Virus record (IMG/VR): IMGVR_UViG_3300037068_000040
Span: 1-46,188 of that record
Source: a virus
Strand: one strand, 5' to 3'
Length of the DNA stretch: 46,188 bases
How positions within the stretch are numbered: the stretch's first letter is position 1; every line of letters starts with the position of its first letter. A program made the translations under genes and the position numbers. Below are positions 7,872 to 16,878 of the stretch, one piece after another. The notes beneath the pieces were generated by a model. It was given only the letters and a program-made list of their open reading frames with translations, was not told where the DNA came from and did not search any database.

Positions 7872-9314
7872 ATGACGCAACCGAGTGTGATCATCACCGA
7901 GCTAGACGGCGCGCTCGGCGTCTTGCCTCCAAGCGCTGGGCGACTGCACGCGATTATCGGGCCGACATCGATCGGAGTCGCGAACGTGCCCGCGACGTTC
8001 GGCCGCATTCAGGACATACAAGCGAACTTCGGCGAGGGACCCGCCATCGAGTCTGCAGCGCACTACATGGCGCTGTACGGTCGGCCCGTGCTCTTCACGA
8101 AGAGCGAAGCGAGTGCGGCCGCTGTCGTCGAACCGATCGACATAACCGGCGTGACGGGCACATCTGTCATCACGCAAACCGGCGTCCCGGTCGATGACTA
8201 TCAGATCGTCTTCAAGGTCAAAACAGGCGGCACGATCGCCACGTCCGGGATCAAATACGTCTACTCGTTCGACGCCGGGCGCACGTTCTCTCCGGAGCAG
8301 TCGCTCGGCGTCGCAGTGACCGCAGCGCTTGGTAGCTCGGGCATGACACTGCACTTCGGGCCGGGCACGCTGCTCGCGGGCGACATCGCGATGCTCAACG
8401 TGTTGGCGCCGTCGTCGGATTCGAGCGATCTAACGCCCGCGCTCGATGCGCTCAAAGCAACGCAAGTGCTTTGGGAGATCTGCCAGATCGTGCCTGCGAT
8501 TGACGCTGACATGCTGGACGCGATCGATCTCGCGTTCGCCGGCATGGCGAACGCGGGCAAGTACCGCGCATGGATCGGCAACGTGCGGATCCCCACGGCC
8601 GGCGAGACAGAGTCGGCGTACCTCACGTCTCTCGAGAGCATCTTCGCTACGAAGTCATCGAAGTTCGGCTCGCTTTACGCTGGCGCGTGCAAGCTCACTT
8701 CGAGCATCAGTGGGCGCAAGTACCGCCGCCCAGTGTCGTTCTCCACCGCTGCGCGTGAAGCGTTCGTGTCGCAAGAGATCGACATCGCGGACGTAAATCT
8801 CGGCACCCTCGAGGGTTGCTCCATTCGGGACGTCAACGGAAACCCGGACGAGCACGATGAGTCGCTCAATCCCGGGCTTGACGATCTGCGCTTCGGCACG
8901 CTGCGCACTTGGGACGGCGAAGGCATCTACGTCAATCGGCCGCGCCTGTTCTCACCGACAGGCTCCGACTTTCAACTCATGCCGCACCGGCGCGTGATGA
9001 ATCTCACGCTCGAGGTTCTGCGGTCGTACTTCATCCGGCGGCTCAACAAGCCCGTTCTCATCAGCTCGACCACGGGGTTCATTCTTGAAGCGGAAGCGCT
9101 CGAGATCGAAGGCGGCGTGATGGCGCTTCTGCGCTCGCAGTTGCTCGCGAAGCCCAAAGCGTCCGCTGTCTACTTCAAGCTCTCGCGCACTGACAACTTG
9201 CTAAGCACGCGCACGCTGACAGGCGAAGCGCGAGTGACCCCGCTCTCGTATCCGGAATCCATCGAGCTTACGGCTGGATTCTACAACCCAGCGCTGCAAG
9301 TGCAGGCGGCTTGA
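7872..9314 (+). CDS. Contractile tail sheath protein
   Basis: A 480-residue protein, close in length to Mu gpL. The N-terminus (PSVIITELDGALGVLPPSAGRLHAIIGPTSIG) is the usual sheath opening, followed by FGEGPAIESAAHYMALYGRPVLFTK. The C-terminal third (GEGIYVNRPRLFSPTGSDFQLMPHRRVMNLTLEVLRSYFIRRLNKPV) is the conserved sheath core that forms the extended mesh between subunits. It shows the phage is a myovirus. A strong AAGGAAAG ribosome site precedes the ATG, consistent with a protein made in many copies. Confidence 0.92.
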   Translation: MTQPSVIITELDGALGVLPPSAGRLHAIIGPTSIGVANVPATFGRIQDIQANFGEGPAIESAAHYMALYGRPVLFTKSEASAAAVVEPIDITGVTGTSVITQTGVPVDDYQIVFKVKTGGTIATSGIKYVYSFDAGRTFSPEQSLGVAVTAALGSSGMTLHFGPGTLLAGDIAMLNVLAPSSDSSDLTPALDALKATQVLWEICQIVPAIDADMLDAIDLAFAGMANAGKYRAWIGNVRIPTAGETESAYLTSLESIFATKSSKFGSLYAGACKLTSSISGRKYRRPVSFSTAAREAFVSQEIDIADVNLGTLEGCSIRDVNGNPDEHDESLNPGLDDLRFGTLRTWDGEGIYVNRPRLFSPTGSDFQLMPHRRVMNLTLEVLRSYFIRRLNKPVLISSTTGFILEAEALEIEGGVMALLRSQLLAKPKASAVYFKLSRTDNLLSTRTLTGEARVTPLSYPESIELTAGFYNPALQVQAA

Positions 9315-9343
9315 CCCAACGACCGCACTAGGAGGCACGTGTC

Positions 9344-9820
9344 ATGTCCGACCAGATACTCGTAAACGGAAACCAGATCAGCTGGGGCAGCATCATTCTC
9401 AAGGTGCGCGCCGAGCGCTTCTACGGCTTCACCGGCATTTCTTTTGCCGATAAAAGAGAGCGCGTGAAGGGCTACGGGCAAGGCCGACATCACGCACCGC
9501 GCGGGCGCAGCGCGGGCAAATACTCCGTAGAGAACGTGAAGCTCACGGGCTGGAAAGCGAGCGTGCAGCAACTGCGACAAGAGCTCGCGCTGCAGTCGCT
9601 CGTGCCCGGCAGTTACGGCGATGTCGAGTTTCAGATCGACGTCCAATACATCGAAGCGGATGAAGTGCCGATCCAGGTGCTCATCGAGCGCTGTGTCTGG
9701 GCTGGTAACAGCTCCAGCGATGAAGAGTCACCCGACCCACTGAAAGAGGAGATCGAGATCGACTGCATGCTGATCCGTCGAAACGGACTGGTGCTGTTCG
9801 ACACTCGCATGGCCATATGA
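9344..9820 (+). CDS. Tail tube protein, Mu gpM-like
   Basis: A 158-residue protein directly after the sheath, with a strong TAGGAGG ribosome site. The sequence opens with short beta strands around VNGNQISWGSIILKV and contains the GF..ISF..KRERVKGYGQGR loop, followed by QRDV-like beta segments, as in tube proteins that stack as hexameric rings inside the sheath. The four-base overlap with the tail chaperone gene is usual for this cassette. Confidence 0.85.
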   Translation: MSDQILVNGNQISWGSIILKVRAERFYGFTGISFADKRERVKGYGQGRHHAPRGRSAGKYSVENVKLTGWKASVQQLRQELALQSLVPGSYGDVEFQIDVQYIEADEVPIQVLIERCVWAGNSSSDEESPDPLKEEIEIDCMLIRRNGLVLFDTRMAI

Positions 9821-10251
9821 CCGACACCGCCAAAAACGTAACCGAGCTGCGCGCCCTACACGCGCAGCTACAAGCTGCACGCGAAGAAGCGGACGAGCGC
9901 GCGAAGGAGACCTTCGAGACTGCGCAGCTCGAACAGGCGATCGCAGATGAAGAAGCGCTCGCGAAACTAATCGCCGAGCACGGCACGCTCGGTCAGAAGA
10001 TCGAAGCCGTGCACACTGACATGGGCTTGATCGTCGTTCAGCGTCCGCACACGCTGAAGTTCCGGCGCTTTCAAGACCGCGGGAAGTTCGATACGGACGA
10101 GATCTCGCAGCTGATCCGGCCGTGCGTCATCTACCCGCCGCTGCCGCGCTTCGACACGATCCTAGAAGAACTGCCTGCGACGCTCGCTCGCGTGGGCAGC
10201 GCAGTCATCGCCCTTGCGGGCCATCGTTCGGAGAAGCTAGGAAAAAAATAG
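9817..10251 (+). CDS. Tail assembly chaperone, short (zero-frame) product
   Basis: A 144-residue protein between the tube and tape-measure genes, the standard place for the Mu gp41 / lambda G class of chaperone. Residues 1-55 are a charged coiled coil, followed by a compact domain containing VVQRPHTLKFRRFQDRGKFDTDEISQLIRPCV. The frame ends at TAG directly after a run of seven A residues, where a -1 shift would continue into a second open frame. The chaperone should hold the tape-measure protein in an assembly-ready state. Confidence 0.88.
   Translation: MTDTAKNVTELRALHAQLQAAREEADERAKETFETAQLEQAIADEEALAKLIAEHGTLGQKIEAVHTDMGLIVVQRPHTLKFRRFQDRGKFDTDEISQLIRPCVIYPPLPRFDTILEELPATLARVGSAVIALAGHRSEKLGKK
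10242..10248 (+). other. Programmed -1 frameshift site (A AAA AAA)
   Basis: The heptamer A AAA AAA lies in correct phase (codons GGA AAA AAA TAG) immediately before the zero-frame stop. A -1 slip gives AAA AAA ATA GAG GAG and enters an open frame to 10442. The AGGAGG just downstream could act as a stimulator or pause element, although stimulatory Shine-Dalgarno sequences usually lie upstream. The arrangement matches the chaperone frameshift conserved across tailed phages. Confidence 0.85.
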
Positions 10252-10442
10252 AGGAGGTCCGCACGCGGGCACGCGGCAACGATGGGCTCGCTGCAGCGTG
10301 TTTGCTCGCCGCGTTCGGAGTCGCCGAGAGCGAGCTAGACGGCCAGGCCGCGCGCCAGTACGTGGGCGCGATCTTACTGCTCGAAGCGTTTGCTGACCTG
10401 CGCATGCTGCGAAAAGCGCTGACCAAGAAAGCGAAGTCGTAA
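10248..10442 (+). CDS. Tail assembly chaperone, frameshift extension
   Basis: This open frame adds 64 residues to the 144-residue chaperone, giving a product of about 208 residues. The translated stretch (IEEVRTRARGNDGLAAACLL, then an Ala/Leu-rich helical part ending LTKKAKS) looks like a real protein and has no credible start codon of its own near its beginning. Its stop TAA abuts the GTG of the tape-measure gene, linking translation of the long form to tape-measure synthesis. Confidence 0.82.
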   Translation: MEEVRTRARGNDGLAAACLLAAFGVAESELDGQAARQYVGAILLLEAFADLRMLRKALTKKAKS

Positions 10443-12785
10443 GTGGCAGACGATACGACCACAGCCGAGTTCATTCTCCGCCTCAAAGATGAGATGAGCG
10501 GCTCGGCTGCGTCCGCTGCAGAAGCGCTCTCTGACTTGAAGAGCGAGATGGAGGAGGATCAGAAGGCGCTCGCCGAGATGGAGAAGGCGATGCGCAACCT
10601 GAAGAAGGCCGCGTCGGGCAACGAAGGCGCGATGAAGACGCTTGCGGAAGCCATCAACACGAAGCGCGAAGCGATAGCGCGCGCGCAAGCGGCTTACGTG
10701 TCACTGGGCGGCGAGTTCGGCCACTCGAAGGCCAAGGGCGGCGAACTCGTCTCGCGCCTTCGTGAGATGGAGGAACAGCTAGCGAACTTGCCGGGCCCGC
10801 TCGCGGAGGTGACGGGCTCGCTCGTAAAGCTCGCCGACATGGCGGGCGGCGCTGGCTGGCTCGCGCTGTCGGCCGGCCTGGCCGCTGTCGCTGCGGGCGC
10901 GATCGTCGCTGCGAAGTCGCTCTTCGAGCTTGGTCTCGCGAACGCGGACGCGGGGCGCAATGAACTGCTTCATCTCGAAGCGCTCACGAAGATGCGCAGC
11001 TGGATGGGCGCCATGCCCGGCAACGCGAAGGAGATGGTCAGCGCGATCGATGAAGTCTCCGAACGCGTGTCCATCAGTCGCGAAGAGGTCGTGCAGTTCA
11101 ATGACACGCTCTACAAGTCTGGTCTGCGCGGCGCGAGTCTGAAGACAGCGCTCGAAGCGACAGCGATCAAAGCGTCCGCACTCGGCAGCGCAGCGGGCAA
11201 CGCGTTCGCAGAGATGGCCGGCGCGGCGAACGCGTCCGGAGTCTCCGTCGATCGACTCGCGAAAGACGTCAAGAATCGCTTCGGCGGCATCGTCGAAAAG
11301 CAGATGAGTTCGCTCGAGGTGCAGTCGAAGAAACAGAAGGAAGCTTTCTCTGCGATGTTCACGGAGCTCGATGCTGAGCCGCTGCTCGATGCGCTGCGCG
11401 ACGTCCGCAAGCTACTCGGCCAAAACAGCGAAGCGGGCAAGGCGCTGAAGTTCATCTTCACGACGCTCATTCAACCGCTCTTCGACGCTGCGACGCGAGC
11501 GCTGCCGTACCTCGAACTCTTCTTCGACGGCATCGTCGAAGGCTCGCTCGATGTCGAGATTGCTTTCCTGCGCGTTCGCAACTGGTGGATCAAGACGTTC
11601 GGCCCCGCGCAGAAGGCGACGACCGACGACTACATGAACGCGTTCGACCTCGGCAAAGACCTGGTCGACGCGTTCGCTGTGGCCATCATCGGGCTCTCCG
11701 CGCTGCTCATGGGAAAGTTTTTGATCGCTGTCATCTCGTCCGGCGCGGAGTTCATCGCGACGCTTGCACGCATGAGCGCTTCTGCAGTCGCAGAGATCAT
11801 CGGAGTCATCACGCCGGCCATCGTCGCGTCGGGCGAAGCGTTCATCGAGTTCGCGCTGTCGAGCGTTGCGTCCGCGGGCACTGCGCTCACGGAAACGCTG
11901 ATCCCAGGCATCGTCAAGGCGTCGGAAGCGCTGAAGACGATGACAGTCGGCGACCTCGCTGGAGCTGCGAAGGGGTTCGGCTCAACGCTGGCTGACGGCG
12001 TAGGCAGCGCAGCCAAGGCGATGAAGGGTCTCACGCTCACGGAGATCCCCGGGCTCGTAAAGGGGCTCAGCAAGTCGCTTATCGCGTCGCTGCTCGAAGC
12101 GGGCGGCGCGATCGTTACGTTCGGTGCGTCGGCGTGGACTACGTTTACGACTGTGGTCGTGCCTGCAGTGGGCGCTGCGATCGCAGAGTTCGCTGCGCTC
12201 GCAGTCGAAGTGCTGGTTGCGTTGTGGCCGTTTGCGCTGCTCGCTGCCGCTCTGTACGGCGTCTACAAGATCTTCGAGCTGCTTTACACGATCTGGGATG
12301 AGCTCGATTGGTCCGAGATCGGCAGCTCGATGTGGAAGGGCATCGTCGACGGGCTCTCCGCGGGGTGGAACGCCATCAAGACAGTGATGACGGATCTCGC
12401 GCACGGCGCGATGGACGCATTCAAAGGCGCGCTGAACATACAGTCGCCGTCAAAGGCGTTCGCCGATCTCGGCATTGAGATTCCTAAGGGTGTTGAGCAG
12501 GGCGTCGCCCAAGGAACGCCGGAAGCGCAGCGCGCGGTCGATGACATGGTCACCGTGCCGACGATCGCGACCGCCCCGGCGGCTGCACGCTCGGGCGCCG
12601 AGTCTCCGTTGGCGGCGGCAGGCTCGGCGTCCGGCGGCGGCGCAACGATCAACATCGGCGAGATCGTCATCAAGTCAGACTCGAAGAACCCGCGCGAACT
12701 CGCGAACGCGTTTCGCCGCGAGCTTGAATCCGTGCTCGAAGGCGTCGCGCTCCAGATGGGCGCGCGCGTCGCGGGTGCTCCATGA
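10443..12785 (+). CDS. Tape measure protein
   Basis: A 780-residue protein that sets tail length. Residues 1-115 are a charged coiled coil. Hydrophobic, Ala/Gly/Val-rich segments near residues 135-165, 410-490 and 565-625 could insert in the host membrane during injection. The C-terminus holds the typical motif IQSPSKAFADLGIEIPKGVEQGV. The start is GTG, directly adjoining the stop of the frameshift extension with no clear Shine-Dalgarno, so it is probably coupled to the chaperone. The length suggests a tail of about 110-120 nm by the usual rule of 1.5 angstrom per residue, which is inference. Confidence 0.92.
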   Translation: MADDTTTAEFILRLKDEMSGSAASAAEALSDLKSEMEEDQKALAEMEKAMRNLKKAASGNEGAMKTLAEAINTKREAIARAQAAYVSLGGEFGHSKAKGGELVSRLREMEEQLANLPGPLAEVTGSLVKLADMAGGAGWLALSAGLAAVAAGAIVAAKSLFELGLANADAGRNELLHLEALTKMRSWMGAMPGNAKEMVSAIDEVSERVSISREEVVQFNDTLYKSGLRGASLKTALEATAIKASALGSAAGNAFAEMAGAANASGVSVDRLAKDVKNRFGGIVEKQMSSLEVQSKKQKEAFSAMFTELDAEPLLDALRDVRKLLGQNSEAGKALKFIFTTLIQPLFDAATRALPYLELFFDGIVEGSLDVEIAFLRVRNWWIKTFGPAQKATTDDYMNAFDLGKDLVDAFAVAIIGLSALLMGKFLIAVISSGAEFIATLARMSASAVAEIIGVITPAIVASGEAFIEFALSSVASAGTALTETLIPGIVKASEALKTMTVGDLAGAAKGFGSTLADGVGSAAKAMKGLTLTEIPGLVKGLSKSLIASLLEAGGAIVTFGASAWTTFTTVVVPAVGAAIAEFAALAVEVLVALWPFALLAAALYGVYKIFELLYTIWDELDWSEIGSSMWKGIVDGLSAGWNAIKTVMTDLAHGAMDAFKGALNIQSPSKAFADLGIEIPKGVEQGVAQGTPEAQRAVDDMVTVPTIATAPAAARSGAESPLAAAGSASGGGATINIGEIVIKSDSKNPRELANAFRRELESVLEGVALQMGARVAGAP

Positions 12786-13327
12786 CGTGGAACCCGATCG
12801 ATGAGCCTCGAGACTGGGTCTCGCTCGGCGGTCTGCGCACGCCTGGACTGTGTGAGATCCTTGACGCTGCATCGCCGCGCCGATGGGACGAGCGCGAGAG
12901 CTATGGCTACAGCGGCGCAACGGTCGTCTTCCACGGTCTCAAGCTCGCGCACTTCGCGCTGCGCTTGCGCTTCTTCGACCAGAAAGACTGGTCCGACTGG
13001 TACGCGTTCAAAACTTCGATCGACAAGCCGCCGCTTGGAACGAAGCAAGGCCCGCTCGACATCGAGCACCCGCTGCTCGCGCAAGTCGGCATCACATCCG
13101 CTGTCGTCGAAGACGTGCTCGCGCCGACGCAAACAGACCACGGCGAGTGGACCGTCGAGATCAAGCTCATCGAATATCGTGCGCTGAAGTTCGCGATCGC
13201 GAAGCCGGACGCGAGCGCAGCGAAGCCGCCGGACCCAGCGCTGCAGAGCGCTCGCGAGAAAGCAGCGCAGCGCATCAAGGACAAGCGGGAGCTCGCAGAC
13301 CATCTAGCGACGGATCCGCAGCCATGA
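12782..13327 (+). CDS. Baseplate / tail-hub adaptor, unknown family
   Basis: A 181-residue protein between tape measure and hub-spike genes, overlapping both neighbours by four bases. The first 130 residues are beta-rich with TPGLCEILDAASPRRWDERESYGYSG and a W..W..F element. The last 40 residues are a Lys/Arg/Ala-rich helix. Proteins in this slot usually link the tape measure or tube to the central hub. I do not recognise a named family, so the role is inferred from position. Confidence 0.7.
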   Translation: MTWNPIDEPRDWVSLGGLRTPGLCEILDAASPRRWDERESYGYSGATVVFHGLKLAHFALRLRFFDQKDWSDWYAFKTSIDKPPLGTKQGPLDIEHPLLAQVGITSAVVEDVLAPTQTDHGEWTVEIKLIEYRALKFAIAKPDASAAKPPDPALQSAREKAAQRIKDKRELADHLATDPQP

Positions 13328-14496
13328 GCGAGGTGTTCCTCACGCTCGGCGGCCATGAGCTGCAAGCGCTGTGTCTGCGCGTGGGCGCTGTCGGCCCGTG
13401 GATTGCGGACTGCGATCTCACCGACGACACGCCGCTCGCAGGGAAGCAGACACTCAAGATCGGCGCGCAGAGCTTCGTGGGCACTGTCGTGCCGCAGCAA
13501 GCGGGCACGTTCGCGCTGACCCGCTCTCTGCGCTTGGTGGCGGGCGCTGGTGGATGGAGCAGTCACCTCGCTCCGCGCGCGTACCACAGCGACGCTGGCG
13601 TCCGCTGCAAGCTACTCGCGCAAGACGCTGCGCGAGAGTCGGGCGAGTCGCTCGACCAGTTCGCGCCCGCTGCAGACACTGTCGGCAAGGACTACGTGCG
13701 CGGGCACGAACTCGCATCCGCTGTGCTCGAACACGCCGCCGGCGGCGTGCCGTGGTGGGTCGACTACGCGGGGTTGACCCAGGTCGCGCAGCGGCCCGCG
13801 CCCGTGCTTGCAGCTGCGGACTACACGCTGCTCGGCTTCGACGGCCGCTCGCGCATCGCAGTGCTTACGTCGGATGACCTCGACAAGCTTCCCGTGGGCG
13901 CAGTCATCGAAGACAAGCGGCTCGATGCGCCGCAGACGATACGCGATCTCGAATACACGTTCAGCCGCGGGCAGCCGCCGCGCATCGTCGCGTGGTGCGG
14001 CGGCAGCTCGAGCTCGGCGTCGCGCCTCGCGGAGCTCCTTCGCGCTGTCATCGATCGCACGCACGATGAGCCGCTGCACGGCGTGTACCGTTATCGCGTT
14101 GTCAGCGAAGCAGCGGACACGCGCTGCGACTTGCAAGCCATCCGGAAGAGCGTCGGGCTTCCGGACCTGCGCCACATCTCGCAGTGGCCCGGCGTGGCGG
14201 GCGTCGCGTCGAAGCTCACGCTCGGCGCGGAAGTGCTCGTGCAGTTCATTGAAGGAGACCGGGCCCAGCCCGTGTTGACGGGCTACGCGGGCAAGGATGG
14301 CGTCGGGTTCGTGCCGCTCGAGACCGTCATCGGCGGAGAGCCCGCGCCCGCAGCTGCGCGCGTCGGCGACCATGTGACTCTTCCGTCCGGCATATTCAAC
14401 GGAGCGATCATCGGGGTCGGCCCAGCGACGGGCACGATCGTCTTCACGAGCCCCGGCACGATCTCTAGCGGGTCGTCGAAAGTGAGGATCGGATAA
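13324..14496 (+). CDS. Baseplate hub with OB-fold spike region (Mu gp44/gp45-like)
   Basis: A 390-residue protein. Residues 1-250 look like the hub fold (gpD/Mu gp44 class), with alternating beta and helical parts. Residues about 290-340 carry the gpV-type OB-fold signature WPGVAGVASKLTLGAEVLVQF followed by GDRAQPVLTGY. The end is Gly/Thr/Ser-rich beta (GTIVFTSPGTISSGSSKVRIG), as in spike trimerisation tips. This may be a fused hub-spike. An open frame extends upstream to 12883, but the ATG at 13324 overlapping the previous stop (ATGA) is the natural start. TAATG joins it to the next gene. Confidence 0.78.
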   Translation: MSEVFLTLGGHELQALCLRVGAVGPWIADCDLTDDTPLAGKQTLKIGAQSFVGTVVPQQAGTFALTRSLRLVAGAGGWSSHLAPRAYHSDAGVRCKLLAQDAARESGESLDQFAPAADTVGKDYVRGHELASAVLEHAAGGVPWWVDYAGLTQVAQRPAPVLAAADYTLLGFDGRSRIAVLTSDDLDKLPVGAVIEDKRLDAPQTIRDLEYTFSRGQPPRIVAWCGGSSSSASRLAELLRAVIDRTHDEPLHGVYRYRVVSEAADTRCDLQAIRKSVGLPDLRHISQWPGVAGVASKLTLGAEVLVQFIEGDRAQPVLTGYAGKDGVGFVPLETVIGGEPAPAAARVGDHVTLPSGIFNGAIIGVGPATGTIVFTSPGTISSGSSKVRIG

Positions 14497-14981
14497 TGCC
14501 GCTCCCACCCGACGCGCAAGCCGCGTTCGACGCGGACCTCGCGACGATGACGCGAGTGCAGACCGTCCCGATCGATCCGCTCAACTACGGGCGCGATCTC
14601 TCGTGCGTGCTCGATGTCACGAACGACTTCGCGGAGGTCGATCCGAACTCTCCGCTCGGCATCGCGCAGGCCGTAACGCGCAGACTCATCACCAACCGCG
14701 ACGATCTGCTCGATGACGGCACGTACGGCTTCAATGTGCGAGGGATGCTCAACCACCCGCAGACGGTCGACGAACTGCGCAGCCTCGAGATCTCATGCAT
14801 CAACGAAGCCAACAAGGAAGAGCGAGTGCAGCGCGCTGACATCTCCGTGACCATGAACGCGCTCGGGTCCGAGATCGCGATCGCAGTGGCCATCACTCCA
14901 GCGGACCCCGTGCTGCGGCCGTTCCGCTTCGTGCTCGCGGTCGCCGACGCGCAAGTGCTCATCGAACTGATCGGAGCTTGA
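14496..14981 (+). CDS. Baseplate wedge protein, gp25/W-like (Mu gp46)
   Basis: A 161-residue protein with the gp25/W lysozyme-like fold pattern: GRDLSCVLD...FAEVDPNSPLGIAQAVTRRLITNRDDLLDDGTYGFNVRGML. It includes the conserved 'R..TPRG.L..DPDYG' analogue seen here as NRDDLLDDGTYGFN. It nucleates sheath assembly at the baseplate. One base is shared with the preceding stop (TAATG). It forms a typical set with the following baseplate J and gp48-like genes. Confidence 0.85.
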   Translation: MPLPPDAQAAFDADLATMTRVQTVPIDPLNYGRDLSCVLDVTNDFAEVDPNSPLGIAQAVTRRLITNRDDLLDDGTYGFNVRGMLNHPQTVDELRSLEISCINEANKEERVQRADISVTMNALGSEIAIAVAITPADPVLRPFRFVLAVADAQVLIELIGA

Positions 14982-14986
14982 TCCCT

Positions 14987-16168
14987 ATGGCGCTCTTCAC
15001 CCTCGGCGACCTCACCAAGCCTGCGACACGCGAAGACATACAGACTGCGATCTATCAAGTCTTCGGCGTGCTGGGCGTGAACACCACTTCGTGGGGCACG
15101 GGCGCGGTCGTCCGCACGATGGTTGTCGCGACATCCGCAGTGCTCGCTGCGCTCTCGACATTGCAAGCGCAGATCGCAGCGTCCGGCTTCATGGAACTCG
15201 CCGAGGGCAAGTGGCTCACGCTCACTGCGCGCTACGTTTACCAAGTCGAGCGCCTCGATGCGACGTATGCCACGGGGCTGCTCACACTCATCAACTCCGG
15301 CGGCGGCGTCTTCGATGTCCTGCCCGGTGACTTGCTCGTGTTCAATCCTGACCCGAGCAGCGGGAAGAACTATCGGAACGTCGACCACTTCGTGCTGAAC
15401 GCTGCGACGTCGCTCACGATCGCGATCGAAGCGATCGAAGCGGGGGCTGCGAGCAACGCCGCGCCCGGCGCTGTCACCGGGATGACCACTGTGCTGCTCG
15501 AGGTCACGTGCACGAACCCGGATCCGATCGTCGGTGCGGACGAGCAGAGCGACGAGAGCGTCCGCGAGCTCTGCCGCGAAAAGCTCGGCTCGCTCTCGCC
15601 CATGGGGCCATGGGATGCGTACGCGTATGCAGCGCGCACTGCGACGCGCCCGACTGGAGAGAACATCGGCATTACACGAAGTCGCGTGCTCAAAGATGGT
15701 TACGGCAACGTGCGGCTCATCGTCGCGAATGCGTCCGGAGAAGTCGGGCCGGGCGACGTCGACATCATCAACGAAGACATTCAACACGAAGCGACGCCGC
15801 TCGCCGTGTCGAGCAGCACGGAGTCTGCAGTCGCCGTGCCACTCACCGTCTCGTATGAAGCCTGGGTCTACAACACGAGCGGCAATAACGATGAGCAGGT
15901 CCGCGAGATCATCCGCGCGAAGGTCGTCACGTTCTTCGCAAAGCAGCCCATCGGCGGCAACTTGCTCTCACCGACGCCGCCGGGGTTCATCTTCCAGGAG
16001 GCTATCCGCAGCACCATCGCGAGCGCGCTGCAGCCGCAGATCTTCCACGTGCTCGTGACCGACCCGGCTGGCGACACAGCGCTCGCAGTGACCGAAGTCG
16101 CTGTGCTCGTCGCGTTCGGCACGGAGACCATCCATCAAGTGCCCGTGCCCGAAGGTGCTTCGCTATGA
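14987..16168 (+). CDS. Baseplate J-like protein (Mu gp47)
   Basis: A 393-residue protein forming the wedge arm of the baseplate. The N-terminus is helical. The middle is the baseplate-J beta domain with VTCTNPDPIVGADEQSDESVRELCREKLGSLSPMGPWDAYAYAAR. The C-terminal part is helical-beta with QIFHVLVTDPAGDTALAVTEVAVL. ATG 14987 is preferred over an in-frame TTG at 14978 because GGAG lies ten bases upstream. The downstream stop overlaps the next ATG by four bases. Confidence 0.88.
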   Translation: MALFTLGDLTKPATREDIQTAIYQVFGVLGVNTTSWGTGAVVRTMVVATSAVLAALSTLQAQIAASGFMELAEGKWLTLTARYVYQVERLDATYATGLLTLINSGGGVFDVLPGDLLVFNPDPSSGKNYRNVDHFVLNAATSLTIAIEAIEAGAASNAAPGAVTGMTTVLLEVTCTNPDPIVGADEQSDESVRELCREKLGSLSPMGPWDAYAYAARTATRPTGENIGITRSRVLKDGYGNVRLIVANASGEVGPGDVDIINEDIQHEATPLAVSSSTESAVAVPLTVSYEAWVYNTSGNNDEQVREIIRAKVVTFFAKQPIGGNLLSPTPPGFIFQEAIRSTIASALQPQIFHVLVTDPAGDTALAVTEVAVLVAFGTETIHQVPVPEGASL

Positions 16169-16860
16169 CGACCAGCCCCGATGCAGTCTTCGTGACTCCG
16201 ACGTTCCGCGATCGGATGCGCCAGTTCTGCCCGCCGTGGCTGCGCACGGGTTGGGCCGAGCGCTACTTGTACCCGTTTGGCTTGATGTGCGACGCGCTCG
16301 CGGACGGGCTCACTGCGGGCGTCAAGTTCCGCTTTCCGGGTTACTACGCGCCCGACTCGCTCGCAGTCATCGGCCGCGAGCGTCGCATCTCTCGAGGCTT
16401 GAGCGAGACCGATGCAACGTACGCGGAGCGCTTGATCCCTTGGCTCGATGGCCACCGACATCGCGGCGGCCCATACGCGATGCTCGCGATGATCTTCGCG
16501 TACTACGCGCCCAACAACTTCCCGGTTGCACTCATCTACCGAAACGGTAGGCGCTTCGACATGGACGCTGCAGGCGTCATCACGCGCAGCGATGACTCTG
16601 CATTCTCACCCGATGCTCGCCCGGAGCAGTGGGCGCGCTGGTGGCTGTTCTATTACACGAGCGTGTTCGCGAGCCCGACGCCGGAGCAGGTCGCGGAGCT
16701 GCGCTTGATCCCGAACGAATGGAACGCGGCGCACTGCCAGGGAAAGATCGTCGTGCTTCCGCCCGGCGCGGAGCTTTGGAACTTCCCTACGTCGGGCGTG
16801 TGGGACGAGCCGGGAAAGCTTTGGGACATCCCGGGCGCAGTCACGATCGATGTGCACTGA
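16165..16860 (+). CDS. Baseplate protein, Mu gp48 / P2 gpI-like position
   Basis: A 231-residue protein after baseplate J, in the slot of P2 I / Mu gp48, which completes the wedge and anchors fibres. It is rich in Trp, Tyr and Arg, with repeated aromatic turns near the end (LWNFPTSGVWDEPGKLWDIPG) that may be a trimerisation or fibre-docking element. I see no diagnostic signature beyond order and size. Confidence 0.7.
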   Translation: MTTSPDAVFVTPTFRDRMRQFCPPWLRTGWAERYLYPFGLMCDALADGLTAGVKFRFPGYYAPDSLAVIGRERRISRGLSETDATYAERLIPWLDGHRHRGGPYAMLAMIFAYYAPNNFPVALIYRNGRRFDMDAAGVITRSDDSAFSPDARPEQWARWWLFYYTSVFASPTPEQVAELRLIPNEWNAAHCQGKIVVLPPGAELWNFPTSGVWDEPGKLWDIPGAVTIDVH

Positions 16861-16878
16861 CACGCGGAAGGACACAAG

